From NCBI RefSeq assembly GCF_008180195.1, contig NZ_VTAV01000001.1, positions 620,001 to 684,000 of the forward strand: DNA of 64,000 nt, given 5' to 3'. The position numbers were made by a program, and so were the translations under genes. Shown here one piece after another: positions 1 through 7,611 of the stretch. The stretch's first letter is position 1. Every line of letters starts with the position of its first letter. Under the pieces are notes generated by a model that was not told the origin of the DNA, ran no database searches, and saw only the letters and a program-made list of their open reading frames with translations. The stretch is from Sphingobacterium phlebotomi (GTDB lineage Bacteria; Bacteroidota; Bacteroidia; Sphingobacteriales; Sphingobacteriaceae).

Positions 1-2
1 TG

Positions 3-623
3 TATGCCAACGATTTTAAGCAGTGGTATACATATTTGAAAAAGCGATTGGATAACGAATGGAGCGCTGAGGATTTATCCTTTCTTTTAGGAAAGCCACC
101 TTATTATTATGCTGATTTTGAAAGGATGTATAAAGTGGGAGACTTTTTGGCAAAAGAAAGTATATTATTGGATAGGATATACAGGAGTTCCTGTACCGAG
201 AAGATGGTGTTTTATAAGCATCCTTTTGAGGTGCCGGAAGAAAGACTTGTACGTTTAACTGTTAAGGAGGATAAGATCTGTAGATATTATGAGATATCCC
301 TTCCGTGGGAATTTGATCTAAAGAAAGCCTCATTATCTCAACCTTCATTAGTTTTGGAGGAATGGAAAAAAGACGGGAATATCCAGATGGAATCAGATAT
401 GTTGTTGCATGTACGTTTGGAGTTAGAAAAGCTGCTCAAGTATAATTTTTTTAAAGTGAGGCAGACTCCCATCGATATTTTTGAACGTATCAAGAAGACA
501 GAATTGTACCATCACCGGATTCGCCCTCAACATGTTAAACAAGGTATTTATCTTTTGATTCAACAAGCTAAAATAGTGGTAAGAAGTAATGGAGATAGGT
601 ATTGTTTTTACGAAGATTGCTAA
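3..623 (+). CDS. Hypothetical protein, 5' end outside the window, possible Xre-like helix-turn-helix
   Basis: The reading frame is open from base 3, so this is probably the 3' part of a longer gene; the first in-window start is a TTG at 36 and no ATG supports a local start. I do not recognise the family. A stretch near the visible N-terminus (WSAEDLSFLLGK, then YYADFE) has the spacing of an Xre-type helix-turn-helix (E-x-L-x-x-x-L-G ... Y-x-x-x-x-E), but key positions are weak. The rest is charged and mixed alpha/beta, with no signal peptide or membrane segment. The next gene starts 19 bases downstream on the same strand. DNA binding is only a guess. Confidence 0.5.
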   Translation, partial: YANDFKQWYTYLKKRLDNEWSAEDLSFLLGKPPYYYADFERMYKVGDFLAKESILLDRIYRSSCTEKMVFYKHPFEVPEERLVRLTVKEDKICRYYEISLPWEFDLKKASLSQPSLVLEEWKKDGNIQMESDMLLHVRLELEKLLKYNFFKVRQTPIDIFERIKKTELYHHRIRPQHVKQGIYLLIQQAKIVVRSNGDRYCFYEDC

Positions 624-642
624 CTTTTTTGATGATATTATT

Positions 643-1308
643 ATGCCCTTTGCAAACCCTACCCCTTATGACTATTTCCCACGGAGACTACATCCGCAGG
701 AAATTGGGAATCCTTATAATGCAATCAATCTATTTTTTGGTTGGGAGAATTTTCCAGCATGGAGAGCACATCTGAATCAGTGGAAACAAGCTGCTCTGTT
801 GCCGGGATATCAGATGAATAATGAGCAGACTTTGCAAGCATTTATCCGATATGAATTTATAGAGACTCTTATCGAAGGTCTATTTATGATCTGTAGACTG
901 GATAAAAGCTATTGGATGCCAGATACCGAGCTTCGTCATAGTTATGAGACTCATGGTAGTTTCTTTATGCCGGATACAACAGGCTTTAATAAAGCGGTTG
1001 GTTATTTTAATAACTGCCATATGCCACAGGAATTTGAACTAGAAGCGTATAAGTTAGTTTATCTCGACGATGAAGAACGAAGGAACCCGATGAAGGTGAT
1101 TTTTCAGCTGTGGGAAACATACAACTTGCCGCATGTGCGAGATGCGCTCTATTGGTGGCTTGTAGTGAGTATGGATTATACGTCTGCTGATGATAGTCGG
1201 GGCGATGATTACTTAATAGCGTTTCATATGCATTTACAGCGGGCTATTGAAGCTGCACACCTCATCTATATCTGGAATATGGATAAGTGGCCGAGATTGT
1301 ACCCCTAA
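643..1308 (+). CDS. Hypothetical cytoplasmic protein, about 221 aa
   Basis: The frame is open from an ATG at 589, but that start would overlap the upstream gene by 35 bases and add a residue run that does not look conserved. The ATG at 643 (MPFANPTPYDYFP) is a more natural start. The protein is rich in aromatic residues (many W, Y, F), acidic, and has no signal peptide or obvious membrane helix. A central part (IRYEFIETLIEGLFMICRLD) looks helical. I do not recognise the family. Coding-like composition and adjacency to the preceding ORF suggest a two-gene unit of unknown role. Confidence 0.55.
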   Translation: MPFANPTPYDYFPRRLHPQEIGNPYNAINLFFGWENFPAWRAHLNQWKQAALLPGYQMNNEQTLQAFIRYEFIETLIEGLFMICRLDKSYWMPDTELRHSYETHGSFFMPDTTGFNKAVGYFNNCHMPQEFELEAYKLVYLDDEERRNPMKVIFQLWETYNLPHVRDALYWWLVVSMDYTSADDSRGDDYLIAFHMHLQRAIEAAHLIYIWNMDKWPRLYP

Positions 1309-1392
1309 GGGAGTTTGTCTTAATATTTTGTCGAAATTAAATAAACCAATCGTGCGGCAAATGGTCTATCTTCTGTAAAGAACCCTACTGGT

Positions 1393-2040
1393 ATGAAAAG
1401 AGTCATTGTTATGCTATCCTTGGTGTTGTCGTTTTCTGTTCTGTTTGCACAGCGAGGTGCTATAGAAACGGATATTTTTGGAGCACTCCAGTATACATCC
1501 GCCGATGGAGGTTATAGGGCCAGTCTCGAAAAAAATATCTTCGATGACTTGATATTTAAAGATAGTCGCAATAATAAACTTCAGTACGAATAGAAATATC
1601 TAGATAAGGCTGAGCCTGGTTTGAGGGGGAATAAGGATGCTCAAGTCAGACTGCTACGGAGGTTGGTAAGGGAAAATAGCAGACGCACCGACTATAGCGC
1701 TACTTTTAAGGTAGATATCTTTGATAAGACAATAATTGAGGATAATAAAGGCTATAAACTGGAGAAAGGGAAGGATATCTTTGGGAACATCAATGTAAAA
1801 GAACGGGTGAATGGCTCTCAAGCACAACTCAAGAGAAATCTGAGAGGAGGTCTAGAATATACTCGGGATAAGCATAAGGCTTCTTTTGATAAAGATATAT
1901 TCGATAAGTGGATTTATAAAGATAGTTTTGGGAATGAGATTCAGTTTGGTAAAGAAACCTGGCAACGTATCCTGGACCGGTACGGCACGGAAGAAGAGTT
2001 TTTCTGGGAGCTTCTGGATCGATATTTTTACGAGGTATAA
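1393..2040 (+). pseudogene. Secreted protein of tandem ~21-residue repeats, interrupted by an in-frame TAG
   Basis: Residues 1-20 form a clear signal peptide ending FAQ. The frame then carries about six degenerate repeats of roughly 20-22 residues with the pattern K-[DN]-I-F-[DG]-x-[LIW]-x-[YFI]-x-[DE]-x-x-G/N-x-x-x-x-[LF]. Examples are KNIFDDLIFKDS, VDIFDKTIIEDN, KDIFGNINVKER and KDIFDKWIYKDS. The alternating pattern suggests beta-hairpins. A single TAG at 1591-1593 splits the frame; the same frame stays open on both sides (no other stop from 1393 to 2038) and the repeat periodicity continues after it. This is best explained by a recent nonsense mutation of a glutamine, lysine or glutamate codon, a sequencing error, or readthrough. 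The C-terminus is helical (LDRYGTEEEFFWELLDRY). Function unknown. Confidence 0.7.
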
Positions 2041-2344
2041 CCTAGTTCTACCACTTATGATGCTGGTCAGCGCAGTCGTGACCATTGTTACGCTACTAAA
2101 CACGTTAGGGGAGCTAAAACGGACGGATAAGGTGGTGCAATCTTCATAATTCAAGAATTAAAATACGGCCGTATTTAGGGCTTATTTTGTTCTGTTTTGC
2201 CTAAGGAGGGCCCGATGAGATACCCGTAGATTAAAAACCACCGATGGTAGCAGAAAACTATATAAACGTAAATTCCTCTACTGTGGTTAGATAAAACTTG
2301 TATCTTTATACGTATAATCTGTTTAATAAGCTGGTAGGTATATC
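2041..2344 (+). other. Gene-poor gap with a palindrome, a strong Shine-Dalgarno minicistron and a promoter-like box
   Basis: No convincing gene lies here. It contains a 16-bp perfect palindrome (2161-2176), an AAGGAGG Shine-Dalgarno at 2203-2209 followed by ATG-AGA-TAC-CCG-TAG (2215-2229, a four-codon ORF), and a TATCTTTA box at 2301-2308 that is one base from the Bacteroidota -7 consensus and sits about 37 bases before the small ORF at 2345. Confidence 0.5.
2161..2176. repeat. 16-bp perfect palindrome
   Basis: The sequence AAATACGGCCGTATTT is its own reverse complement. It has no U-tract on either side, so it does not look like an intrinsic terminator; a protein-binding site is possible. 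Confidence 0.4.
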
Positions 2345-2521
2345 ATGCATATCAAGAAAGAACATAATCCACAACATTTTAGCAATGCTGAAATTGCGTT
2401 ATTGAAAGAAGGGTTGAAGCGTTCGTATAAAGAGCGGTTTGAGATGGCCACGCGACTCTATAAAATACAAGAAACGCTTAAGAAAGCGAAGATCGTTCAT
2501 AAACCTTTTGTCCAAAAGTAA
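2345..2521 (+). CDS. Small conserved-looking basic protein, 58 aa
   Basis: The ATG at 2345 opens a 58-codon frame ending in TAA at 2519-2521. The product starts MHIKKEHNPQHFSNAE and is rich in K, R, E and H. The segment from about residue 14 to 50 (for example IALLKEGLKRSYKERFEMA) has a strong amphipathic-helix pattern. A GGTAGG stretch just upstream and a TATCTTTA box at 2301-2308 support expression. I cannot name a family; it lacks a signal peptide and cysteines. It might be a small regulator or the antitoxin of a lost pair, but nothing beside it is a recognisable toxin. Confidence 0.55.
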   Translation: MHIKKEHNPQHFSNAEIALLKEGLKRSYKERFEMATRLYKIQETLKKAKIVHKPFVQK

Positions 2522-2582
2522 AGGATGGATATCTTTGATGAAGAAATATCGTAATTTCTTTTATAGATATTGAAAAACCATT

Positions 2583-5054
2583 TTAATGCACTCCTTCCAA
2601 AAGCTTAAAAGTATTCTCAATATGCTGTTCGGAAGCTTTCCAATCGTCGTGACCAGGTATCACTAAGTTGATCTCGGGATAGTGGGCGAGTAGTCTCGCC
2701 ATAGAAGGTTTCCATTCTTTGACATCGCCGTCGCTGGTATTACCGAGGTTTTTGGCATCCGAACTCTTGATAAAACAGCCACCATCCAAGATCTTGTATT
2801 CGGGAAACCAGACGACTACATTATCCATGGAGTGTCCCGGGCCGAAGAAATCGAACACAAAAGATTCGCCGCCTACGGAATATGTCTTTCCTTCTTCGAT
2901 CTTACGGGTGGCCAGCGGCTTACCATTTGCACGCAATAATTCATTGGTACGCGCTGTGGCATATGTTGGGATGCCTATGTTGTTGTAATAGCCGAAACCT
3001 CCGGCGCGGTCTTCATGCCAGTGGGTGGCATACACACCGATGACGGGCATATCGTGTTTTTCTTGTATACTATCCAAAAGCGGCTGGTACTGTGTGGGAT
3101 CCCAAGGGGTATCAAAAAGGAGTACACCTTCTTTGGTAAGGAGGTATAGTGCATTGGCTGAGACCTTGGTGCCCTCATATTCGTGATAAGTGGTGAAGAG
3201 ATAGAGTTTAGGGTTGATCTGCTCAATGACCAATGGTTTATCTTGCGTAGACACGCTGGCTTGCTTGGCATCTTCCCTTTTTTCTATCCAAATTCGGTTT
3301 AGCCATAGCTCCTGGTTTCCTTCCACTTGAAACTCTACGCTGTATTGACTTGCTTGATCGATGGTAATTTTTCCGATGTGCGTGTCCTCAAATTCATCGG
3401 TGTAGTTGTTTTCGTTGGGTTCGGCGACTATCTTTCCATTAGGAGCGATAGAGGCGTGCAACGTATGATCACCTACGCGTAACACGATGGGAATATTTTT
3501 TTTCGTGGCATTATGAGCTGACAAAGCTAAATTATACGTGCCAGCTTCTGGAAGATACAGCTTCCAGGTTATTTTCTCACCTGCTGCTTGTACATAAGCC
3601 GGACGTGTGTTATCCTCTTTTATAAATTTAAGGTTTTCCCTCTTTGTCGTATTTTTCGCTGTTAATGCAAAACCTCCGAAGGTAGATTCTGCTACGATAG
3701 CAGGAGCGGTTATAATATCGTTATACGTAAGTCGAATAACGGATACAAACGGATCGCTCTGCTGTTGCGGTAGCTGTAAGTGTAGCAGGGGACCATGCTG
3801 TTCAAACGATAGGGGTTTGCTTCCGTTCGTTAACAACAATTCTGCTTTTAGGGGTTTGCTGTTTATTCCCGATACGCGCAGCTTTCCATCTAACGGCCAG
3901 TTGAATACATGGAGATAGACGATGTTGCTCTTTCTGGTTTTTGTGATTTTACCCCAATCGTGTTGATTGATTTGCAGGTCGAGCCCAGTATTGTCGTAAA
4001 GAGCTTCGCCGTATTGCTCCAGCCAATTGCCTATATCGTTAAGGCGGTTGATGCTTTCATCGGGTACGGCGCCATCAGCTCTAGGACCGATGTTCAGCGT
4101 AAAACCACCGTTCAGCGCTACATTGCTAATCAATGACTCAAAAAGTTGGCCGGTCGATTTCCAATTTTTTTCTTGCCCATTATAACCCCACGAATGGGCA
4201 ATAGTGCCGGGTGTTTCCCAGGGATGGTCAACGTAGCTCGTTCCAAATTGATTGTCTCCCAATGTCTCAAAGTCTACATATTTGGCATCAGTTGGTAATC
4301 CGAGACGGGAATTGATTAAACAGTTGGGTTGCAGCTCGCGGATGAGAGCTACGGCTTGTTCCAGTTGTTCCCGTTTAAATATTGTCTTCTCATAGGGAAT
4401 CCACATATCGAACCACATGATGGCGATGTCACCGTAATTGGTCAGTAGCTCACGCATTTGTGGTATAGCTTTTTCCTGCCAATATTGGTTAAACTGTTCG
4501 TCCGTGATATGCCCGGTTAATTCCTGATTATGATCCCATGCATAAGGATGTTCCCAGTCGAGCCAATGGGAATAATAAAAGCCGAGCTTCATATCATGCT
4601 TGCGGCAAGCGTCGGCAATCTCCTTGATAACATCACGATTTGTTCCTGATAATTTTGGCAAGGAATAATCACCTACTTTCGTATCCCATAGCGCTACGCC
4701 ATCGTGATGTTTCGAGGTAATGATGATATATTTCATACCCGATTTCTTAGCCAGCAAGACCCATTCTTCCGGATCAATTTTATTCCAAACAAAGCGCTTT
4801 GCCAGTTCGCCATATTCTTCTTTAGAAATGCGATTGCGGTATCGGATCCACTCGGCGTAGTTGTTAGCATAGCGGAGTTTCTCTCCCTTCCATAGTCCCT
4901 CAGCAGCACTATACAATCCCCAATGGATAAACATGCCGTAGCGAGCTTCCTCGAACCATTCCGTGCGGGAAGATTGGCCGGAAACAATCGAAAAACTGAA
5001 GGAATACAAAATGATGATAATGAGGTAATTTTTAAGATTGCTTTGTTGGAACAT
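2583..5054 (-). CDS. Fusion of GH29 alpha-L-fucosidase and class B1 metallo-beta-lactamase domain
   Basis: The start is taken as the ATG at 5054 (823 aa), which begins a signal peptide (MFQQSNLKNYLIII... cleaved near SGQ); the longer frame from 5117 only adds residues before it. Residues about 25-345 are a GH29 fucosidase (YGMFIHWGLYS, SKHHDG, WFDMW with the likely nucleophile Asp216, LNIGPRADG). Residues about 345-600 look like beta-sandwich domains, probably the fucosidase C-terminal domain plus a carbohydrate-binding module. From Lys606 a complete B1 metallo-beta-lactamase follows: H678-W-H680-E-D682, H741 in GPGHSMDN, C760 in GGCFIKS, H802 in IPGHDDW, plus the substrate-site Lys763 and Asn772 of B1 enzymes. 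All six zinc ligands are present. The linker has no Met start and no second signal peptide, so the domain would be exported with the fucosidase. It is divergent from the GH92 operon across 245 bp. Confidence 0.9.
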   Translation of the reverse strand: MFQQSNLKNYLIIIILYSFSFSIVSGQSSRTEWFEEARYGMFIHWGLYSAAEGLWKGEKLRYANNYAEWIRYRNRISKEEYGELAKRFVWNKIDPEEWVLLAKKSGMKYIIITSKHHDGVALWDTKVGDYSLPKLSGTNRDVIKEIADACRKHDMKLGFYYSHWLDWEHPYAWDHNQELTGHITDEQFNQYWQEKAIPQMRELLTNYGDIAIMWFDMWIPYEKTIFKREQLEQAVALIRELQPNCLINSRLGLPTDAKYVDFETLGDNQFGTSYVDHPWETPGTIAHSWGYNGQEKNWKSTGQLFESLISNVALNGGFTLNIGPRADGAVPDESINRLNDIGNWLEQYGEALYDNTGLDLQINQHDWGKITKTRKSNIVYLHVFNWPLDGKLRVSGINSKPLKAELLLTNGSKPLSFEQHGPLLHLQLPQQQSDPFVSVIRLTYNDIITAPAIVAESTFGGFALTAKNTTKRENLKFIKEDNTRPAYVQAAGEKITWKLYLPEAGTYNLALSAHNATKKNIPIVLRVGDHTLHASIAPNGKIVAEPNENNYTDEFEDTHIGKITIDQASQYSVEFQVEGNQELWLNRIWIEKREDAKQASVSTQDKPLVIEQINPKLYLFTTYHEYEGTKVSANALYLLTKEGVLLFDTPWDPTQYQPLLDSIQEKHDMPVIGVYATHWHEDRAGGFGYYNNIGIPTYATARTNELLRANGKPLATRKIEEGKTYSVGGESFVFDFFGPGHSMDNVVVWFPEYKILDGGCFIKSSDAKNLGNTSDGDVKEWKPSMARLLAHYPEINLVIPGHDDWKASEQHIENTFKLLEGVH

Positions 5055-5214
5055 GTTTAGAAGTTTTACAACCTCTAAAATAGGGTTTCCAAGACTAAAA
5101 TGAAAGGCTACTTTCATATTTTCGTTGTGGGATATTTAAAAACGGATCAAGCTTAACATAACAAATGGACTTTGGGGAATTCGGAAATGTAAAAAAATGA
5201 CTATAGTTGCTTTT

Positions 5215-5251
5215 TTTAGATACCAAAACACTATTTTAGAGATCCAAAACA
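5215..5251 (+). promoter_or_regulatory. Two direct repeats 20 bp apart upstream of the GH92 operon
   Basis: TTTAGATACCAAAACA (5215-5230) and TTTAGAGATCCAAAACA (5235-5251) differ by one base and a one-base insertion. A 20-bp phase places both on the same face of the helix, as for tandem operator half-sites. They lie in the divergent promoter region between the fucosidase fusion and GH92. The binding protein is unknown. Confidence 0.35.
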
Positions 5252-5265
5252 GGAGGTGTAATATG
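5251..5265 (+). promoter_or_regulatory. Strong Shine-Dalgarno and ATG of an out-of-frame upstream ORF
   Basis: AGGAGGT (5251-5257), a 5-nt spacer and an ATG at 5263 begin a 78-codon frame (to 5499) that overlaps the start of GH92 in a different frame. The GH92 start itself (5300) has a poorer ribosome site. It may be a translational control element or chance. Confidence 0.3.
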
Positions 5266-5299
5266 TACACTACCTCTGGCTTTAATAATATAAAACAGT

Positions 5300-7585
5300 A
5301 TGAACTTTACGCGTGTTTTAAAAAATTTTATCTTCCTTTCGGTTCTGACGGGCCTCGGTGCGTGCACTGTGGGTTCGGCACAAAAGACGGATCAATCCCT
5401 CACGAAATATGTAGATCCTTACATCGGGACAGGGGGACATGGGCATGTCTTTCTTGGGGCGAATGTTCCTTATGGAGCCGTTCAGCTTGGACCGTCTAAT
5501 CTTTCAACTGGTTGGGACTGGGTATCGGGTTACCATATATCCGATTCGACGATTATAGGATTTGCGCATCAGCATTTAAGCGGGACCGGTATCGGGGATT
5601 TGGGGGACATTGTTTTCTTGCCTTATACGGGCGATATACAATTTAGACGTGGTGAACACGGAAATGAGCAAAGTGGTGCTTATTCGTTATTTCGCAGAGA
5701 TACGGAACGTGTCAAACCAGGTTATTATGCGGTGCATTTGGATCGGTTCGGCGTTGATGTTGAACTAACAGCAACCTCACGTGTAGGCTTTCACAAATAC
5801 AGTTTCAATCCAGATGAGACGCCAAAAATCTTGATTAATCTAGACGCGGGTATTGGATGGGAAGGAGAGAAAGAGGGACATATTACCGTTGAGAATGACA
5901 CGGTAGTTTCAGGATATCGCTATTCTCAGGGTTGGGCTAAAAACCAAAAGATTTATTTTACGGCTACCTTTTCGCAACCGGTTGCCAGCTTCCAGTTAGC
6001 AGACAGTACGGCTCTACAAAAGGGTGATACCATAACGGCTCCCCGTGCTTATGCGGCTTTACATTTTGCAGGCACAGACGAGGCATCTAAACATATTTTA
6101 GTGAAAGTTGCTGTCTCGCCGGTAAGTATTGTCAATGCCAAACTAAACATGCAAACCGAGCTTCCGGGATGGGATTTTGAAACTGTCCGTGAAGAGGCAA
6201 ATGCTATCTGGAATAAAGAACTCGCCAAGGTGAAAATAGAGACGGCGGATACCGTGGCACGTAAAGTATTCTATACGGCACTTTACCATACGTTGATTGC
6301 ACCATCTGTATTCAGCGATGTGAATGGCGACTATATGGGGAGTGATTTCAAACCTCATACTTTACCATCAGGGGAAAATTATACGACCTTTTCATTATGG
6401 GATACCTATCGCGCTGCTCATCCGTTGATGAGTATTATTCATCGAGAGCGTGTTCCAGATATGGTCAATAGTATGTTGCGGATCTATCAGGAGCAAGGAA
6501 AATTGCCTGTGTGGCATCTTGTCGGGAATGAGACGGATTGTATGGTAGGGAATCCCGGTATTATCGTTGTAGCAGATGCTTATCTGAAAGGTATAACGGG
6601 ATTTGATAGAGACCTCGCCTATGAGGCGATGAAGGTTTCGGCCATGAAGGACGATCGTGGTCTGAACTGGCATAAGCAATACGGCTATGTGCCTTTTGAT
6701 AAAGAAGAGGTAGAGTCGGTAGCTAAAGGCCTGGAGTTTGCTATCGCCGATTGGAGTTTGGCACAAGTGGCGAAATTGCGGGGCGAGCAGGAAGATTACG
6801 ATTATTTTATCAAGCGTAGCGATGCTTTCCAATATTACTTTGATAAGGATTTACAATTCTTGCGGGGTATAGATTCCAAGGGGAGTTTTAGACCAGGTAA
6901 ATTTGATCCTTTCCATTCCGCGCATCTTGCCAACGACTATACGGAAGGTAATGCTTGGCAATATACCTGGTTGGTACCGCATAATGTCAATGGATTTATC
7001 GATCTTTTTGGAGGAGAGGATGAATTTATTACAAAGTTGGACTCCTTGTTCGTGGTAGAAGGTGATTTGGGTGAGCATGCCTCGCCGGATATCAGCGGAT
7101 TGATCGGTCAATATGCCCATGGCAATGAGCCAAGCCACCATGTTATTTATATGTATCCGTATGCAGGCCAACCCTGGAAAGCTGCGGATCGTGTGCGGCA
7201 AACACTCGAGACGATGTATACAGATCAAGTAGATGGTCTATCAGGCAATGAAGACGTCGGTCAGATGTCAGCTTGGTACGTGATGTCTGCCTTGGGATTT
7301 TATCAGGTATCGCCGGCAGGAGGTCCCGTTATCTTTGGTAGCCCGTTGTTCGATAAAGCTACGATAGGTTTGGGAGAGGGAAAAACTTTGGAACTGGTTG
7401 CGCATGGAAACAGTAAGGAAAATAGATATATTCAGCAGGTTCGTCTGAACGGGGAGCCGTATACAAAATCCTATATAGCTTACGAAGATCTCGTCAAGGG
7501 GGGAAAGTTGGAATTTGATATGGGAGGAACTCCTTCAGAAACGTTTGGTGTTGCAGAAGAAAGCAGACCGAAGTCCGTACGTTAG
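5300..7585 (+). CDS. GH92 exo-alpha-mannosidase lipoprotein
   Basis: GH92 enzymes are calcium-dependent inverting exo-alpha-mannosidases, mostly alpha-1,2 or alpha-1,3, acting on N-glycans, O-mannans or yeast mannan. The 761-residue length is usual. The N-terminus is a lipoprotein signal with lipobox LGAC (Cys22). The mature start KYVDPYIGTGGHGH and PYGAVQLGPSN are family hallmarks. The catalytic acid region is GNEPSHH at about residue 609, and the base region GNEDVGQMSAW at about 650, both intact. The start at 5300 fits the lipoprotein signal, although a stronger Shine-Dalgarno lies before an out-of-frame ATG at 5263. It is the first gene of a four-gene operon. Bond specificity cannot be read from sequence alone. 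Confidence 0.93.
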   Translation: MNFTRVLKNFIFLSVLTGLGACTVGSAQKTDQSLTKYVDPYIGTGGHGHVFLGANVPYGAVQLGPSNLSTGWDWVSGYHISDSTIIGFAHQHLSGTGIGDLGDIVFLPYTGDIQFRRGEHGNEQSGAYSLFRRDTERVKPGYYAVHLDRFGVDVELTATSRVGFHKYSFNPDETPKILINLDAGIGWEGEKEGHITVENDTVVSGYRYSQGWAKNQKIYFTATFSQPVASFQLADSTALQKGDTITAPRAYAALHFAGTDEASKHILVKVAVSPVSIVNAKLNMQTELPGWDFETVREEANAIWNKELAKVKIETADTVARKVFYTALYHTLIAPSVFSDVNGDYMGSDFKPHTLPSGENYTTFSLWDTYRAAHPLMSIIHRERVPDMVNSMLRIYQEQGKLPVWHLVGNETDCMVGNPGIIVVADAYLKGITGFDRDLAYEAMKVSAMKDDRGLNWHKQYGYVPFDKEEVESVAKGLEFAIADWSLAQVAKLRGEQEDYDYFIKRSDAFQYYFDKDLQFLRGIDSKGSFRPGKFDPFHSAHLANDYTEGNAWQYTWLVPHNVNGFIDLFGGEDEFITKLDSLFVVEGDLGEHASPDISGLIGQYAHGNEPSHHVIYMYPYAGQPWKAADRVRQTLETMYTDQVDGLSGNEDVGQMSAWYVMSALGFYQVSPAGGPVIFGSPLFDKATIGLGEGKTLELVAHGNSKENRYIQQVRLNGEPYTKSYIAYEDLVKGGKLEFDMGGTPSETFGVAEESRPKSVR

Positions 7586-7611
7586 GTAAAATTGTAGATA
7601 GAAAGATACAG

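Noticed and set aside
589..642. Earlier ATG for the second gene
   Set aside because: It would overlap the previous gene by 35 bases; the ATG at 643 is adequate.
1886..2149. Second plus-strand ORF (87 aa) with a hydrophobic stretch
   Set aside because: It overlaps the repeat protein frame in another frame and its only feature is one hydrophobic run; the repeat frame explains the region better.
2131..2150. GGTGGTGCAATCTT, as in the tail of the dispersed element
   Set aside because: Only 14 bases match, neither hairpin is present, and a match of that length is expected by chance in 64 kb.
3218..3330. Internal start for a separate beta-lactamase gene
   Set aside because: No Met, no ribosome site and no signal peptide occur in the linker between the domains.
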